From: Pleurodeles waltl
Lineage: Eukaryota > Chordata > Amphibia > Caudata > Salamandridae
Direction: 5' to 3'
Assembly: GCF_031143425.1 (NCBI RefSeq)
Contig: NC_090451.1
Location: 666,686,508-666,750,507 of the forward strand
DNA length: 64,000 bases
Both the position numbers and the translations under genes were made by a program. Below are positions 24,301 to 35,690 of the stretch, in pieces. How positions within the stretch are numbered: position 1 is the stretch's first letter; each line of letters opens with the position of its first letter. The notes beneath the pieces were generated by a model. That model worked only from the letters and a program-made list of their open reading frames with translations. It made no database searches and was not told the DNA's origin.

Positions 24301-25489
24301 GTAACAAAGTCTCAGTTTTCCTTCTTAACATGGCAATAGAACAAGCAGGATATAATTCTCCACGTCTCCAGTCGTTCCCTCCGTTCCACAAACTCATTTT
24401 GGTAAATGAAATGAGTGTCGAGCGCAACCAGCCTTTACAGCTCATTTCATTTGGGAAGTTTAATGAGAGTTCAAAGCCAGATGCAAATGTGAAGCAGGTT
24501 TGCTGAAATGCATGTAATTGAAATGTCCTTGGCACAGTTGAGTTAATCAGACACGGAGGGAAAGAAGAAATGGACGAGAAGATAGAGGGAAGGCTGGAGT
24601 TTTTTTTTTTTTAAAGATGAACAGTGTAATGGAGTTGCAGCAACAGATAGAGAGGAAGGGTGGATGCATTGCATTGTATGGCACTGTGCAGAGATGCTAG
24701 CTTGTGGGTGCTGTCTGAGTTGTTGAAGATCACGATGAACATCCACGCCACAAACATGTTGTTGGCTGTGCAACTCAACATATACCGGAGGGTCTGTGAA
24801 TACACATGATAAGACTTTAAAGTGACTTGTAAGGGGACTTGTAATCTAAGTAATTTTGCTTCACACTATCCCTTCCTATTGCCTTGAGCCTAAATAAGCA
24901 CATGTGTACAAAGTACTCGGATCTGTACTGTCACATTCAAGTCCTAAATTGTCACTAACAGTGTATGATGCCAGAACTTTTACTTGGTTCAGGTGTATCT
25001 TTATTTCACCAAGTTTAAGAAAACAGCACTTGGGGATTACACTTGTCGCTATAAAGCACTACTCCAGATCAGATTATTAAATTATTTGTTTGCAGGGACT
25101 GAGACACTTCCAAAGAGTCACCAATAACCACCAGTCTAGCTTTGGTCTTGGTTGTCACCTGAACCACTCAATAGCACTATAGGCTAGCAATTAATAACCA
25201 TAGGACATTAATCTCTATACCTGGAGGTGTCAAGCGTAAGTCCAGGAAGGCCAGATGCAGGCCAGATGTTCAGGATATCCCTAGAGGATATATGTGCATG
25301 CAACAAAACTAACGGAACTCATTTACATATTCAGTGCTTAGTCTGAAAGTATGATCATAAAGACTACAAGGCAATGCCAAAAAGCACTGCGTGTGTTATT
25401 TTATTTTCAGAAATCATAACTCATATGTAAATGTTAAAGTTGAATCAACAAATGTGCAATTATAGCCCATCTACATATATGCTTGTGTG
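21367..25489. other. Unrecognised, gene-poor interval
   Basis: No supported gene. Part of 21,367-21,660 may be more of the decayed gypsy pol but shows no motif. A strong inverted repeat lies at 24,211-24,290 (TGCAATTTATTGCACTTGA / TCAAGTGCAATAAAC). The 24,380-24,530 stretch has ATTTGCAT-like and TAATGAG cores resembling conserved regulatory DNA. 25,200-25,330 carries a degraded piece of a widespread amphibian/reptile hAT MITE (CAGGATATCCCTAGAGGATATA). Confidence 0.35.
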
Positions 25490-25765
25490 TAAGAAACAAG
25501 TTACTTACCTGTAGCTGTAGTTCTCCAGTATTGGACACTTTCATAGATTCACAGGCTTGAATACTTCCCCGTCGTCAAGATGGGAGTCCCCGGTGGAATA
25601 TAAAACCAGGCCTGAAGATGTATGCATACAATACATGAAGTAGGCCTCAATACAATAACCCATCCTAGTCGTTTTGTAAAATAAACCCAAACTCAAACTT
25701 AAACCAATTAGATTGCCTCACCCCTCTAGAACCTCCTGTGAGGAGCTGCCTTTCCTCAGATTTTA
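25490..25765. repeat. DIRS-A inverted terminal repeat (left)
   Basis: Starts GTAAGAAACAAGTTACTTACC. From about 25,531 to 25,765 it is the reverse complement of 31,985-32,222 with scattered mismatches, for example GGAGTCCCCGGTGGAATATA versus the reverse complement of the right end. The outermost ~40 bp are present on this side only, as expected for asymmetric DIRS termini. Confidence 0.88.
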
Positions 25766-25847
25766 CGAGCACAAGTGCTGAAAAAACCCAGCACACTGAA
25801 AAGAGAGAAGGTGAGCTCCCCCGGGGAGGCGGGCGGGCCGCATGTGA

Positions 25848-25950
25848 ATCTATGAAAGTGTCTAATACTGGAGAACTACAGTTACAGGTAAGTAACTTAT
25901 TTCTTACTCCAGTATTGGAACTTTCATTCATTCACATGCTTGAATAGAGT
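25848..25950. repeat. DIRS-A internal complementary region
   Basis: The first ~65 bp are the reverse complement of the left terminus, including ACAGGTAAGTAACTT. They pass directly into TCCAGTATTGGAACTTTC, the reverse complement of the right terminus. This fused copy of both ends is thought to template completion of the ends when the circular DNA is made. It also fixes the element boundaries at 25,490 and 32,222. Confidence 0.85.
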
Positions 25951-26153
25951 AGCAAGCAGTAAGTAAAACATTTCCTGTACCAAGAAATACTGTCTATGTC
26001 AATCATTATAAAGAATGCCATCAGACAGTTACATGCATAGCAATAAAATAATGCTGTAAACACAAATATATAAATATGCAAGAAAGGTAAGTGAATAACA
26101 ACCAGAAAATGTGATTAAATCTGAAGCGGATGGAGGGAAACAAACAGCTCACC

Positions 26154-27672
26154 TTATCTGAACAAATGTCTAAGAACTGCCGGACCCACCGCGGCATCAT
26201 GGAGCAATTCAGCATCCAGGGAGTAGTGCTTCGTGAAGACGTGCGTTGTCCTCCACATGGCTGCACGACAGAAGTCTGGAAGGGACACTCCAGAGAAGAG
26301 TGCACAAGAAATGGACACTGCACGTGTAGAATGTGCACGACCTTTACTGTCCAGCGGTCAACCAGATTTTTGGTGGCAAAAGGCTACGGCCCTAGAAATC
26401 CCTCTGGATATCATTTGTTTAGAAACAGGAAGCCCTCTCCTGGGCGCATTAAATGCCACGAACAGCTGACTGGATCTTCTGATTGAGGATGTGCACTGCA
26501 AATAAAATTTAAGGCATCGCTTGACGTCCAAAGAATGCAGAGATCTTTCTGCCCCAGTCTGGGGCTGTGGAAAGAAAGTCCTTAGGACCACTGGCTCGTT
26601 CATGTGGAAATCAGTTGGCACCTTTGGGATGAACTTCGAGTTTGTTCGTAGTATGACTGTGTCGTCTGTAAACCTCATGAAACGCTCATGGATGTTAAAG
26701 GCTTGAAGCTCGCTTACTATGCGAGCAGATGTCAACGCTAAGAGGAGCACTACCTTCCAGGTAAGATACTTAGGGGGTCATTCTGACCGCGGCGGACGGC
26801 GGTCGCCGCCCGCCACGCGGTTCCCGCCGAAAGACCGCGGCGGTCATTCTGGCTTTCCCACTGGGCTGGCGGGCGACCGCAGAAAGTCCGCCCGCCAGCC
26901 CAGCGGGAAACACCCTTCCCACGAGGACGCCGGCTCAGAATTGAGCCGGCGGTGTGGGAAGGTGCAACTGGTGCAGTTGCACCCGTCGCGAATTTCAGTG
27001 TCTGCTAGGCAGACACTGAAATTCTTTTTGGGGCCCTCTTACGGGGGCCCCGCGGCACCCCCTACCGCCATCCTGTTCCCGGCGGGAGAACCATCAGGAA
27101 CTGGATGGCGGTAGGGGGTGTGCGCTCCGCCGCCATGGAGGATTCTCAAGGGCAGCGGAAAGTCGGCGGGACACCGCCGACTTTCCGTTTCTGGCCGCGG
27201 CAGAACCGCCGCGGTCAGAATGCCCAGCGGTGCACCGCCAGCTTGTTGGCGGTGCTACCGCCGACCTCCGCCATGGCGGTAATTACCGCCAGGGTCAGAA
27301 TGACCCCCTTAATGTCTGATTTGTGAATAGGTTAGAGTGGTTCCTTCATCAACTGAGTTAGGACTGTATTGAGTTGCCAAGATGGAGGATGTCATTTGGC
27401 TGAAGGAAAGGATCGGAATAAGCCCTTCATAAACTGCTTTATCAGCCAATGAGACCAGAGAGACGGTCCTTAAGATGGTCATCTATATCTGAAGATAGCA
27501 GCTAAGTGGACCTTAATGGAAGCAGTTGGAGAAGGTACGGTAAAACCTGTTCTGGAGCAGATGAAAGCGGATGAACACCATAAACAAAACCACTTCCATT
27601 TTAAGGTATCTGTCTTATTGGTGCTATCTGCATGAGCTTTAGCTAAAACAGTTTGACAGTCCATGGGAATGT
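26154..27672 (-). pseudogene. DIRS-A tyrosine recombinase, interrupted by a MITE
   Basis: The enzyme would join the circular retrotransposon DNA to the genome by a phosphotyrosine mechanism. The N-terminal SAM-like part is read at 27,312-27,560 (TASIKVHLAAI, then LIKQFMKGLFRS in another frame). A 536-bp MITE separates it from the catalytic part at 26,154-26,750. There LLLALTSARIVSELQA holds the first catalytic Arg, HSTRA (26,319-26,333) gives the H-x-x-R pair, and TKHYSLD holds the nucleophile Tyr at 26,223-26,225. The reading frame ends at 26,154-26,156. One in-frame stop lies near 26,358 and further frameshifts lie in the N-terminal part. All catalytic residues survive, but the gene is broken. 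Confidence 0.82.
26773..27308. mobile_element. GC-rich Harbinger-like MITE inserted in the DIRS-A recombinase gene (536 bp)
   Basis: Terminal inverted repeats are GGGGGTCATTCTGACC and GGTCAGAATGACCCCC, perfect over 16 bp. The flanks are TTA on both sides (26,770-26,772 and 27,309-27,311), the PIF/Harbinger target duplication. The interior is very GC-rich with nested palindromes, for example AATTTCAGTGTCTGC/GCAGACACTGAAATT at 26,991-27,023. Joining the flanks restores homology of the host recombinase text, which shows the insertion is younger than DIRS-A. No coding capacity. Confidence 0.88.
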
Positions 27673-29560
27673 TTAGATGGCAGGATTCATTGAACTCCGG
27701 AGCCATGCACATAACCTGAGATGCTTGGGATCCGGATGCCTCACTTGGCCCTGGCTGATGGTGAGCAGGTCCGGAATGGGTGCTAACTTGATGGGAGGAC
27801 ACGAGGATAGCAACAGAAGCTCCGTGTACCACAGTTGACGTGGCCAGGCTGGAGCAATTAGAATTATCTGGCAGGGCTCTGATTTGATCTTGCTGATGAC
27901 CCGAGGAAGAAGGGGTATCGGAGGAAAGGTGTGAACATAAATCCTTGACCATGCTATCAAAAGGGCATTTCCACACAACCCTGGCTAGGGATGCCAGCTT
28001 GCATAAAACCAACATTTCGCGTTCTGAGGCGTCGCAAAGAGGTCCAGGTTCGGTGTCCCCCACCTGCGGAAGACTGCATCCAGCATTGTTTGATTCAGTT
28101 CCCACTCGTGTGAAGATGTGCTTAATCTGCTTAGAGAGTCTGCTGTGGTGTTGCTGACTCCCGGGAGATGCTCTGCCCGTATGTGCACTGAATTCTGAAT
28201 GCACCAGGTCCGAATGAGCTGAGCTTCTGTGGAGAGTAAGTGAGACCGAGTTCCGCCTTGCTTTTTTATGTAGTGCATAGTGGTCGTATTGTCCGTCCAG
28301 ACCAGCACCGACAAACCTCGGATTCTCGGTAGAAAAGCTTGTAGTGCAAGGTACACAGCTCTGAGTTCCAGGAGGTTGCTGTGCCGGGTCGCATGAGAAT
28401 TGGGCCATCTGCCACTGACTTACAGAACTTGGAGACATGCTCCCCATCCCTCCATCGAAGCATCTGTCGTGATGGTGAACGGAGGAATTTGATTCAGGAA
28501 CTCCAGACCTACTGAAATGTTTGCAGGCGTTGACCCCCACTGGAGGAAGTGGACCATCCTTGGTGTTATGTGAATGATGTCCCCGGAGGACCCTTGTGCC
28601 TGCTTCCACTGTTTGTCGAGCTCTTCTTGTAGAGGGTGCATTTGAAGATGACAGTGTGGAACTAGGTTGATACAGGAGGACATCATCCCCAGTAATGATA
28701 TGAACCTCCAAACTGAAAGAGAGTTTTTTCTTCGAACTGATTTTGCCAAGGTCAAAAGCTTGAGTTGGCTTTCTTCTGCAGGAAAGGCTTTTACAAGAGT
28801 CGTGTCCAACATAGCACCCAGAAACACTAGCCTTCTGGTAGGTTGGAGCTGTGACTTGTCTCTGTTGAGAGTGAGACCTAGTTGTTGGAAAAGACGTAAC
28901 GTGGCCTTGAGGGAGTGAAGTAGAGCAGATATATTCGGAGCCTTTAGTAACCAATCATCCAGATATGGGAATACCTAGTGCTTGAGACGTCTCAGATATG
29001 CAGCCACTGGGACTAAGCACTTTGTGAAAATCCAGGGGGAGGATTTGAGCCTGAAGGGTAGCACTCTGAACTGAAAGTGCTGGCCGGCTACCAAGAATCT
29101 CAGAAATTTCCTGTGCTTGGGGTGAATGGGAACGTGGAAATACACATCCTGAAGATCTAGGGAAGCCATAAAGTCGCCTATGTTGAGAAGCTGTTGTGCG
29201 TCCTTAAAAGTTACCATTCGAAAGGATTGTTTGTTGAGCTGCCTCAGATCCAGGATGGGTCTCCACAGACGGGACTTCTTTCTGATGAGGAAGAATCAAG
29301 AGTAAAACCCTCTTCCTCGCTGCGAAGGGGGTACCATCTCTATCGCCCCTTTGAACAACGTGCTCATTATCGCTAGGAGGAGAAGATGCAGACGTTGTTG
29401 GCGCTCCCGGGAAGGTGGAGTTTTGGGAGGCCTGGAAGTGAATTCTAGTAGATGGCCATGAGTTATGATGTCCAGAACCCACTTGTCGCTTGTGATCTGA
29501 TTCCAGCGACGTAGGTGACAAGACAAGCAGGGAGGGGTAGCCAGCCCCTGAAGACTGTCT
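27673..29560 (-). pseudogene. DIRS-A reverse transcriptase-RNase H
   Basis: The order on the minus strand is RT fingers (AIEMVPPSQRGRGFYS, then RPILDLRQLNK), palm A (MASLDLQDVYFHVPIHPKH near 29,150), LPFRLKSSPWIFTK, and the YLDD catalytic box intact at 28,954-28,965. Then come SLSVWRFISLLGMM and FTITTDASMEGWGACL. RNase H follows at 28,356-27,985 with VWTDNTTTMHYIKKQGGTRS, ADSLSR and NLDLFATPQNAKC, and a C-terminal extension FPPIPLLPRVISKI / PRQLWYTELL at 27,978-27,673. In-frame stops sit at about 28,975 and 29,296, and frames change around 28,420 and 27,985. The domain set and the RH-YR linker are typical of DIRS pol. Confidence 0.85.
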
Positions 29561-29573
29561 TCCCAATCTTCCT

Positions 29574-31866
29574 CTAGGAGGTGGTCTGCTGTATGCTGCC
29601 GCCAGAGGCTGCCTTTGATGGTACTGGGTCTGGATGACTGATACTGGAAAGAGTAGGGGGGGTAGCAAAAGGACTGGTAGCCACCTCGAAAAGAGGAGTG
29701 GCCTCTCCCCTGGCTCCCCAAAAGGGAGTAAGCTTGTACTGTAGGGATCCCAACGACCTAGCAGTATCAGTATCAGACTTGATCGTCTGAAGGGCATCGT
29801 CAACATGCTTGCCAAACAGGTCTTGGCCATAGTACGAGAGATCCAGGATCTTTGTTTGGACATCCGGCCTGAAATTAGTGGCTTTGAGCCATCCCTGGCA
29901 CCTTAAGATGGCTGAACCCACCAGAAGCCTAAATCCCATGGCTGCAATGTCCAGGTCGCAGTCATTTACTTCTGCAGATGTTCGATGACCCTCCATAACG
30001 ATCTTTTTTGCGTCCGACTTGTTGGTATCTGTAAGGTCCTCTACAGAGTGGGAGATGTCAGACCACAGCTGCCTATCGTATCTGCCCAGTAGTACCAATG
30101 AATTTGCTGCATGGATCACAATTGCAGACATCGAAGAGAACCTCTTCCCGATACTGTCCAGGCGCCTTCCATCCTTGTCAGGAGGGGCTGATAAAGGCGC
30201 TGAAGGGTTCTTGGAGCGTCCCTCTGGGCAGCCTGGGAAACCACAGAGTCTGGTTTAGGGTGATCCATTAGGCATGCAGGAGCGTCTTCTGTTGCCTTAT
30301 ACTTTTTGTCCAGCTTTGGTAACACCGCTGGTACTGTCGCCGGGTTTTTCATGATTTTTAGCCCTTGACTCCAAACATGGTCAATGATTGGGATAGCCCT
30401 AACAGATTTTCTGTGCAGCTCTTTAAAATCATACAGAAAACAGTCCTGCTGCGTAGATGGCAATTGCAGCTCAAACCTCATTGTGGCTTTCTCTAAGAGG
30501 TTATGGAAAGAGACAATATCCTCAGGAGGAGATTCGACTGCCAGTGGCTCCGGAGAAGGGGGTGCCAAGAGCACATACTCATCCTATTCGTCCTGGTCAG
30601 ATAGAACCTCTCCTTCCTCTGCCGCTTCATCAGAAGAGGCCTGGACCTGAGGACTCTGCGGAGGCTGAAGAGGAACTTGTGGCATCATAGGAAAAGCTGG
30701 CAGAGGTGCCGGAGTAGCTGGAGCAGAAACTGCTGGCATGGGATCTTTCCTCAGTTGAGGGTAGAAGCATTCTCTGTAGTCCGCCAGCATAGCCTGGAGT
30801 TCGGACACCAGACCGGAGGGTAGAGATACTGTTCCCTGCTGTTGTGGTACTGGGTCATAGTACTGTTGGCCATAATACAAATCTTCGTCCGAGTACTCCT
30901 GGCATTTCACTTGCAGCTGCAAAGGACTTCTAGCTACTCCAAACATTGTATCTTGATCTGAGCCCTCATCATAATTGTCGTCATCTAAAAACCTAGATGG
31001 CAAGAGTCTTGAAACTTTGCTCGGGGATGTAACAGAAGGTGTTATGCGAGTTTTAGAGAGCTTTTTAAGCAGAGTATGTTGTGCAGGTTGACCCAAAAGT
31101 AATGTAGATGGTCTTTGTCTTTTCACTGGAAGCAATCCTGGTGTTGAAGGCAAGAAACCACTTGTCGTCGTCGGGGTCGTCGATGATACCGTCATCGCTG
31201 GAAACATTGTCGCCAACGACAGTTGGACCGTCGACAAGAGCGTCGTCGGAATCACCGTCGGCGAGAGCATCGCCGACGAGATGGGGTGCACCGTCGACAA
31301 GGATGATACTATCATCGACGAAGATCCTGTAGCAGCTGCCATTGACGTAGAGATGGTTACCACCACCGGCGTCACCGATGAAATGGTCGTCGACGAGGGT
31401 CTCGTCGGCAGTGCAGAGCTAGGCTTCTTAAATCTGTGAAGCACTTTAGGAGGAGGAGTGGCAGGCTATGAAACAGTTTTCTTTACTTTTTTTGAGGGAT
31501 TCTGTGCCCAGTCTTTTCTTCTGTGGAGAGCCATGCTTTGATGTCTTTTTCCTAGGTGGCTATTGCCCCTCAGAAATTTATTGTTTTCTTTCAAGAGGTG
31601 TTTTAGGGGCAGAAATAGAAGAAGAGGCACTGTCCTCATCAGAGGCAGAGTGTCCAGTCTTACCTCTTTGCAGCCACAAAAGAAGGCGACCCTCCCTGTC
31701 CTTTAGGGTCTTGGTAGAAAACTTCTGCAGATTTTGCAGTCCTTAGTCTTGTGGCTGGGGTACAGGCAGTAAATACACCCATCATGTGGATCCTCCACAT
31801 ATAATCTCTTTTTTAAGCATGAGGCACAGGATCTGAAAAGGCCTTTTTTTGGTGTCTCTGACATGG
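29574..31866 (-). pseudogene. DIRS-A Gag
   Basis: A putative start at 31,866 (MSETPKKGLF) leads into a small Cys/His cluster (CASC, then C-x2-C-x4-H-x4-C near 31,760) that looks like a zinc-binding domain. A long Ser/Thr/Val/Pro-rich segment follows at 31,444-31,150, encoded by GTC/GTCG-rich DNA. Next is an acidic, Tyr-rich part (EYSDEDLYYGQQYYDP). The capsid-like part at 30,574-29,574 contains SFHNLLEKATMRFELQLP and AANSLVLLGRYDRQLWSDIS. One in-frame stop lies at 30,584-30,586 and a frameshift near 30,130. It presumably forms the particle and binds RNA. Confidence 0.72.
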
Positions 31867-31984
31867 CAGCCAGTTTGAATCACCAGAGTAGGTAGAAATA
31901 TCCAAAAGCTGTAGAAACAGGTCTTCTGACCGAAAATTTGGAGCAGAGCTCAAAGAAGACTCCTCAGCACAATGTGTGGTGGAA

Positions 31985-32222
31985 AATATGAGGGAAGGTA
32001 GTTCCTCACAGGAGGTTCTAGAGGGGTGAGGCAATCTGATTGGTTTAAGTTTGAGTTTGGGTCTATTTTACAAAACAACTAGGATAGGTTATTTTAATGA
32101 GGCCTACTTCATGTATTGTGTGCATACCTCTTCAGGCCTGGTTTTATATTCTACCGGGGACTCCCATCTCGACAACGGGGAAGTATTCAAGCATGTGAAT
32201 TTATGAAAGTTCCAATACTGGA
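31985..32222. repeat. DIRS-A inverted terminal repeat (right)
   Basis: Reverse complement of 25,531-25,765. The outer end reads CCAATACTGGA. The DNA continues into unrelated sequence after 32,222. Confidence 0.88.
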
Positions 32223-32372
32223 GTAATACTGATTGTTAGTCTGTGGGATTATAATTATTGCTGATATGTGTAAGCATCAGCTATACTTTTTCCAATATCT
32301 AAGGCCTATAGATGGACTACAACTATTGCAAAAAACATATTTTTTTCATTGTATTTAATATACCCTTACTTG

Positions 32373-32716
32373 CAGTGCTTAATTTGAGCCGGTGGTTGCC
32401 GATGTTGGGCACCAGCACTTATTTTTGGGGGCCGGCACTTATTTTTCAGCATCAGGAATTTACTGCAAGTTAAAGACACATATGGGAAAGATGGAAGAAT
32501 AGAAAGACGGAAAAGTTTCAAAAAGGGATAAAGCAGGAAGCTGCAAGCGTGGGTTTAAGAGGCAGGTGGTGGCTTTCAATGGATTAAACAGGCTGGAGAT
32601 GGCTTTAAGATTGCTCTGCCTCAGTAGTCAGTGCTCGCACATTTAATTGCAGCTGCCGCTTGTTTCAGAGGACAGCTTTGGGCACGGGGACGTTTTTATT
32701 TACAAACTAAGCACCG
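32373..32716 (+). mobile_element. hAT-like MITE, copy 1 (344 bp) with perfect 8-bp target duplication
   Basis: The left terminus CAGTGCTTAATTTG and right terminus CAAACTAAGCACCG are near-perfect inverted repeats beginning with the CAGTG typical of hAT elements. The 8-bp sequence CTTACTTG stands directly on both sides (32,365-32,372 and 32,717-32,724). No ORF of note. A same-length relative is at 34,369. Confidence 0.88.
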
Positions 32717-32724
32717 CTTACTTG

Positions 32725-33739
32725 GATTCACTTCAGAATGAAATATTAAATACTGAATTATTAACTTGCTACCCTTCTGCTGGATGCGGAATATTACTTT
32801 GTCATTTAGAAAATTCTAGTTTACCACATAAAATGCGCTCAATAAACAAATATGGGTCATCAGAAGAATCAGGAAAGCATTTGTGAACGTCACCTTCATA
32901 CTTTGCCTTGTCTAATCTTTAGGGATGCAGGAAAAAATAATATCACCTACAAAGTTGGGCGTGGTTGAAAAACTGCACTATTTTCAGAAGGTTGACTTTG
33001 CTGAGGCATAGTTTTGGCCACCGAGTTACTGCAGCCGCATTTCCCGCCCAGGTAGAGCAAGACAAACGGCTGAAAAGTTGGGATGACAGTGATCAAAGGG
33101 AGGGTTTTTCTCTGTGCTTTTTTGTATGCTGTTCATTAGCTCTCAGTGTCAGTGGGTAAACCAGAGAACATCACTGCTTTGTAGTACAGCACTGGGTGTT
33201 TTCATCTGCTGGAAGTCCTTCCCCTCGGAGTGTGGCTTCGCTGGACACTTTCTTTTTTTTTTTTTTCACTTGCCTTGCATTTTGCTTAGTTGGCAGTTTT
33301 AAAACCAATATGTGAAATGTGTGAGGAACCTGCCTTCAGCGCTTTGCATGTGCCCGCTATTACCTCCGTACTGCCACTTGTATAGGCTGTTATAATAGAT
33401 ATACTATGGTTGGGGCTTGGACTTATTAAGCCAGCAACTGAAGAGAAGCGAGGCATGTTTATCCTCAAGATTTTTTAGACTCTTTCGAAAGTTAAGACTT
33501 TTTGGGGAATGATATGGGGCAGGGGAATGTATCTTGAAGGATTACATTTGCTAGATGTGTTGAGAAAAGAAACTAGGTATTAATTAGTGATAAAGGAACA
33601 TATTTTTAACTGCTAACCAATGAGCATCTTTTCTAGCTAATAATACCTATCCATATTTCCCTTTATTTATACACTGCAAATATGCGCCCCTCTGCAGCAC
33701 TCATCATTGACGTTGGAGAGGCATCACACTCATTTCAAT
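32725..33739. other. Unrecognised interval
   Basis: No supported gene or repeat. There is a poly-T run at 33,250-33,266. ORFs are below 65 codons. Confidence 0.4.
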
Positions 33740-33830
33740 CAATAAATCAATCAAAGAATTTGAAGAGCGCACTACTCACCCGTGAGGGCCTCAAGGCGCT
33801 GAGGGTGGTGGGGGCTGGGCTGCTACTGCT

Positions 33831-34368
33831 CTAACAGCCAAGTCTTGAGAAGTCTCCTGAAGGTAAGGAGGTCCTTGGTCTGACGCAGGTGGATGGGAGA
33901 GTGTTCCACGTCTTGGTGGCGAGGTGTGAGAATGATCTGCCACCGGTTGTAGTTCTGCGGATGCGAGGGACGGTTGCGAGGGCAAGGTCGGCGGAGCGGA
34001 GTTGTCTGGTCCGGGTGTAGAAGGAGAGCCGTCTTTTGCGGTATTTTGGTCTGGTGTTGTGCAGTGCCTTGTGAGCGTGGGTGAGGAGTTTGAAGGTGAT
34101 TCTCTTGTTGACGGGAAGCCAGTTGATGGGGAGCCAGTGCAGGTCTCTCAGGTGGCCTGTGATGTGGCAGTGGTAGGGGATGTCCAGGATGAGGCGTGTG
34201 GAGGCGTTCTGGATGCGTTGCAGCCTTTTCTGGTGTTTGGCCGTGGTTCCTGTGTAGAGGGCATTGCTATAGTCCAGTTTGCTGCTTACGATGGCTTGGG
34301 TGACTGTTCTTCTGGTTTCCGTGGGGATCCATTTGTAGATCTTTCGGAGCATGCGGAGGGTGATGAAG
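33831..34368 (-). pseudogene. LINE copy C, C-terminal ORF2 segment
   Basis: Open from the MITE junction down to 33,831. Blocks seen are LRMLRKIYKWIPTETRRTVT, SSKLDYSNALY, RLQRIQNASTRLILD, LRDLHWLPI, and a final TKTWNTLPSTCVRPRTSLPS. These belong to the post-thumb region of L2-type ORF2 proteins. The segment is continuous in frame, and the MITE cuts it from the RT core. Confidence 0.8.
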
Positions 34369-34712
34369 CAGTGCTTAATTTGTGCTTGTTGTTTCCAGCG
34401 CGGAACACCAGCACTTACTTTTAAGGGTTGGCGCTTATCTTCTGCCTCAAGCATTTGCTGCGAGCAAAAAACACATATGGGAAAGACGGAGGAAGAGAAA
34501 AACGAAAAAGCGTCACAATGGGAGACAGTAGAAAGCCGCAACAGTGAGATGAAGGGGAAGGGAAGTGGCTTTAAATGGATTGACGAGGCCCGAGATGGCT
34601 TCAGGATTACGCCGCCTCAGTATTCTGTGTTCGCACCTTTAATTGCAGCAGCCGCATGTTTGAGACGAGGGTTTTGGACACAGGCACATTTTTATTTACA
34701 AATTAAGCACTG
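34369..34712 (+). mobile_element. hAT-like MITE, copy 2 (344 bp) inside LINE copy C
   Basis: Termini are CAGTGCTTAATTTG and CAAATTAAGCACTG, a perfect 14-bp inverted repeat. The length is identical to the copy at 32,373 and internal sequence is shared throughout (for example ACACATATGGGAAAGA and TTTAATTGCAGC). The 8-bp flanks (TGATGAAG and AGGAGAAA) do not match, so the target duplication is missing or was altered. Confidence 0.85.
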
Positions 34713-35690
34713 AGGAGAAAATGGCGTTGACTTGCTGGGCCATGGATAGTGAGGAGTCCAATATGAACCCTAGGTTGTGTGCGTGGTTGGTGGGAGTCGG
34801 AGCGGATCCCAGTGTGGCAGGCCACCAGGAGTCATCCCATGCAGAAGGGGTGGAGCTGAAGATGAGGACCTCAGACTTGTCGGAATTCAGTTTGAGGCAG
34901 CTGTTCTTCAGTCATTCGGCGATGGCCTTCATTCCTTCGTGGAGGTTGGTCTTGGTGGTTTCCTTTGTGAGGGAGAGCATCAGCTGGGTGTCGTTGGCGT
35001 ATGAGATGATGTTGAGGTTGTGAGATCAGACGAGGTTAGCGAGCGGAGCCATATAGATGTTAAAGAGGGTCGGGCTGAGGGACGAACCCTGGGGTACGCC
35101 TCACATGATTTTGGTGGCTTCAGAGCGGAATAGAGGGAGGCGGACTCTCTGAATTCTGCCGGTGTGAAAGGAGGTGATCTAGTCCAGGTCTCTGTCGCAG
35201 ATTCGTGCATTGCTGAGGCATGTGCGTAGGGTGGGGTGGCAGACAGTGTCGAATGCGACAGAGGTCCAGGAGGATGAGGGCCGCAGTTTCGCTGTTGTCC
35301 AGTATAATTCTGATGTCGTCAGTGGCGGCAATGAGGGCAGTTTCCATTGCTGTGGTTGCTGTGGGATCCGGATTGGGAAGGGTCTACAGTGCTGTTCTCC
35401 TCGAGGAAGCGGGTCAGCTGTCTATTGGCAGCCTTCTCAATTACTTTTGCCAGGAAGGGGAGCAGGGCGATGGGCCGGAAGTTCTTGAGGTCCCTTGGGT
35501 CCGCCTTAGGTTTCTTAAGGAGGGTACTGATCTCAGCGTGTTTCCAGCTCTCCGGGAAGGTGGCGGCCTCGAAGGAGCTGCCAATGATCTTCTGGAGCTG
35601 GGGTGCGATGACGGAGCTTGCTTTTTTGAGGATGTGGTGAGGGCAGGGGTCGGATAGTGAGCCGGAGTTGATGTTGTTCATGGTTTTGAT
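34713..35690 (-). pseudogene. LINE copy C reverse transcriptase core
   Basis: Read from 35,690 downward: SSFEAATFPESWKHAEISTL, RPIALLPFLAKVIEKAANRQ, LDPSQSGSHSNHSNGNC, then in another frame LIAATDDIRIILDNSETAAL with the palm LILLDL. The catalytic box at 34,990-35,001 reads YAND instead of YADD. The region around 35,240 has lost the frame just after the palm Asp. The copy is inactive. Confidence 0.78.

Larger units (their letters stand above)
25490..32222 (-). mobile_element. DIRS-type retrotransposon A (6.7 kb including an inserted MITE)
   Basis: This tyrosine-recombinase retrotransposon is oriented on the minus strand, with Gag at high coordinates, then RT-RNase H, then recombinase. It has no LTRs in direct orientation. 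Instead it has inverted terminal repeats at 25,490-25,765 and 31,985-32,222. An internal complementary region at 25,848-25,950 joins the outermost sequences of both ends. This arrangement is diagnostic for DIRS elements, which integrate a circular intermediate by recombination and leave no target duplication. All three coding regions carry stops or frameshifts, so the copy is dead. Confidence 0.9.

Noticed and set aside
27479..28954. A 491-codon minus-strand ORF
   Set aside because: It overlaps DIRS-A RT/RNase H in another frame. The recognised catalytic motifs lie in the alternative frames, so this is a shadow.
31150..31440. GTCGTCG-rich stretch as an independent microsatellite or CpG regulatory island
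   Set aside because: It is continuous in frame with DIRS-A Gag and encodes its Ser/Thr/Val-rich segment.
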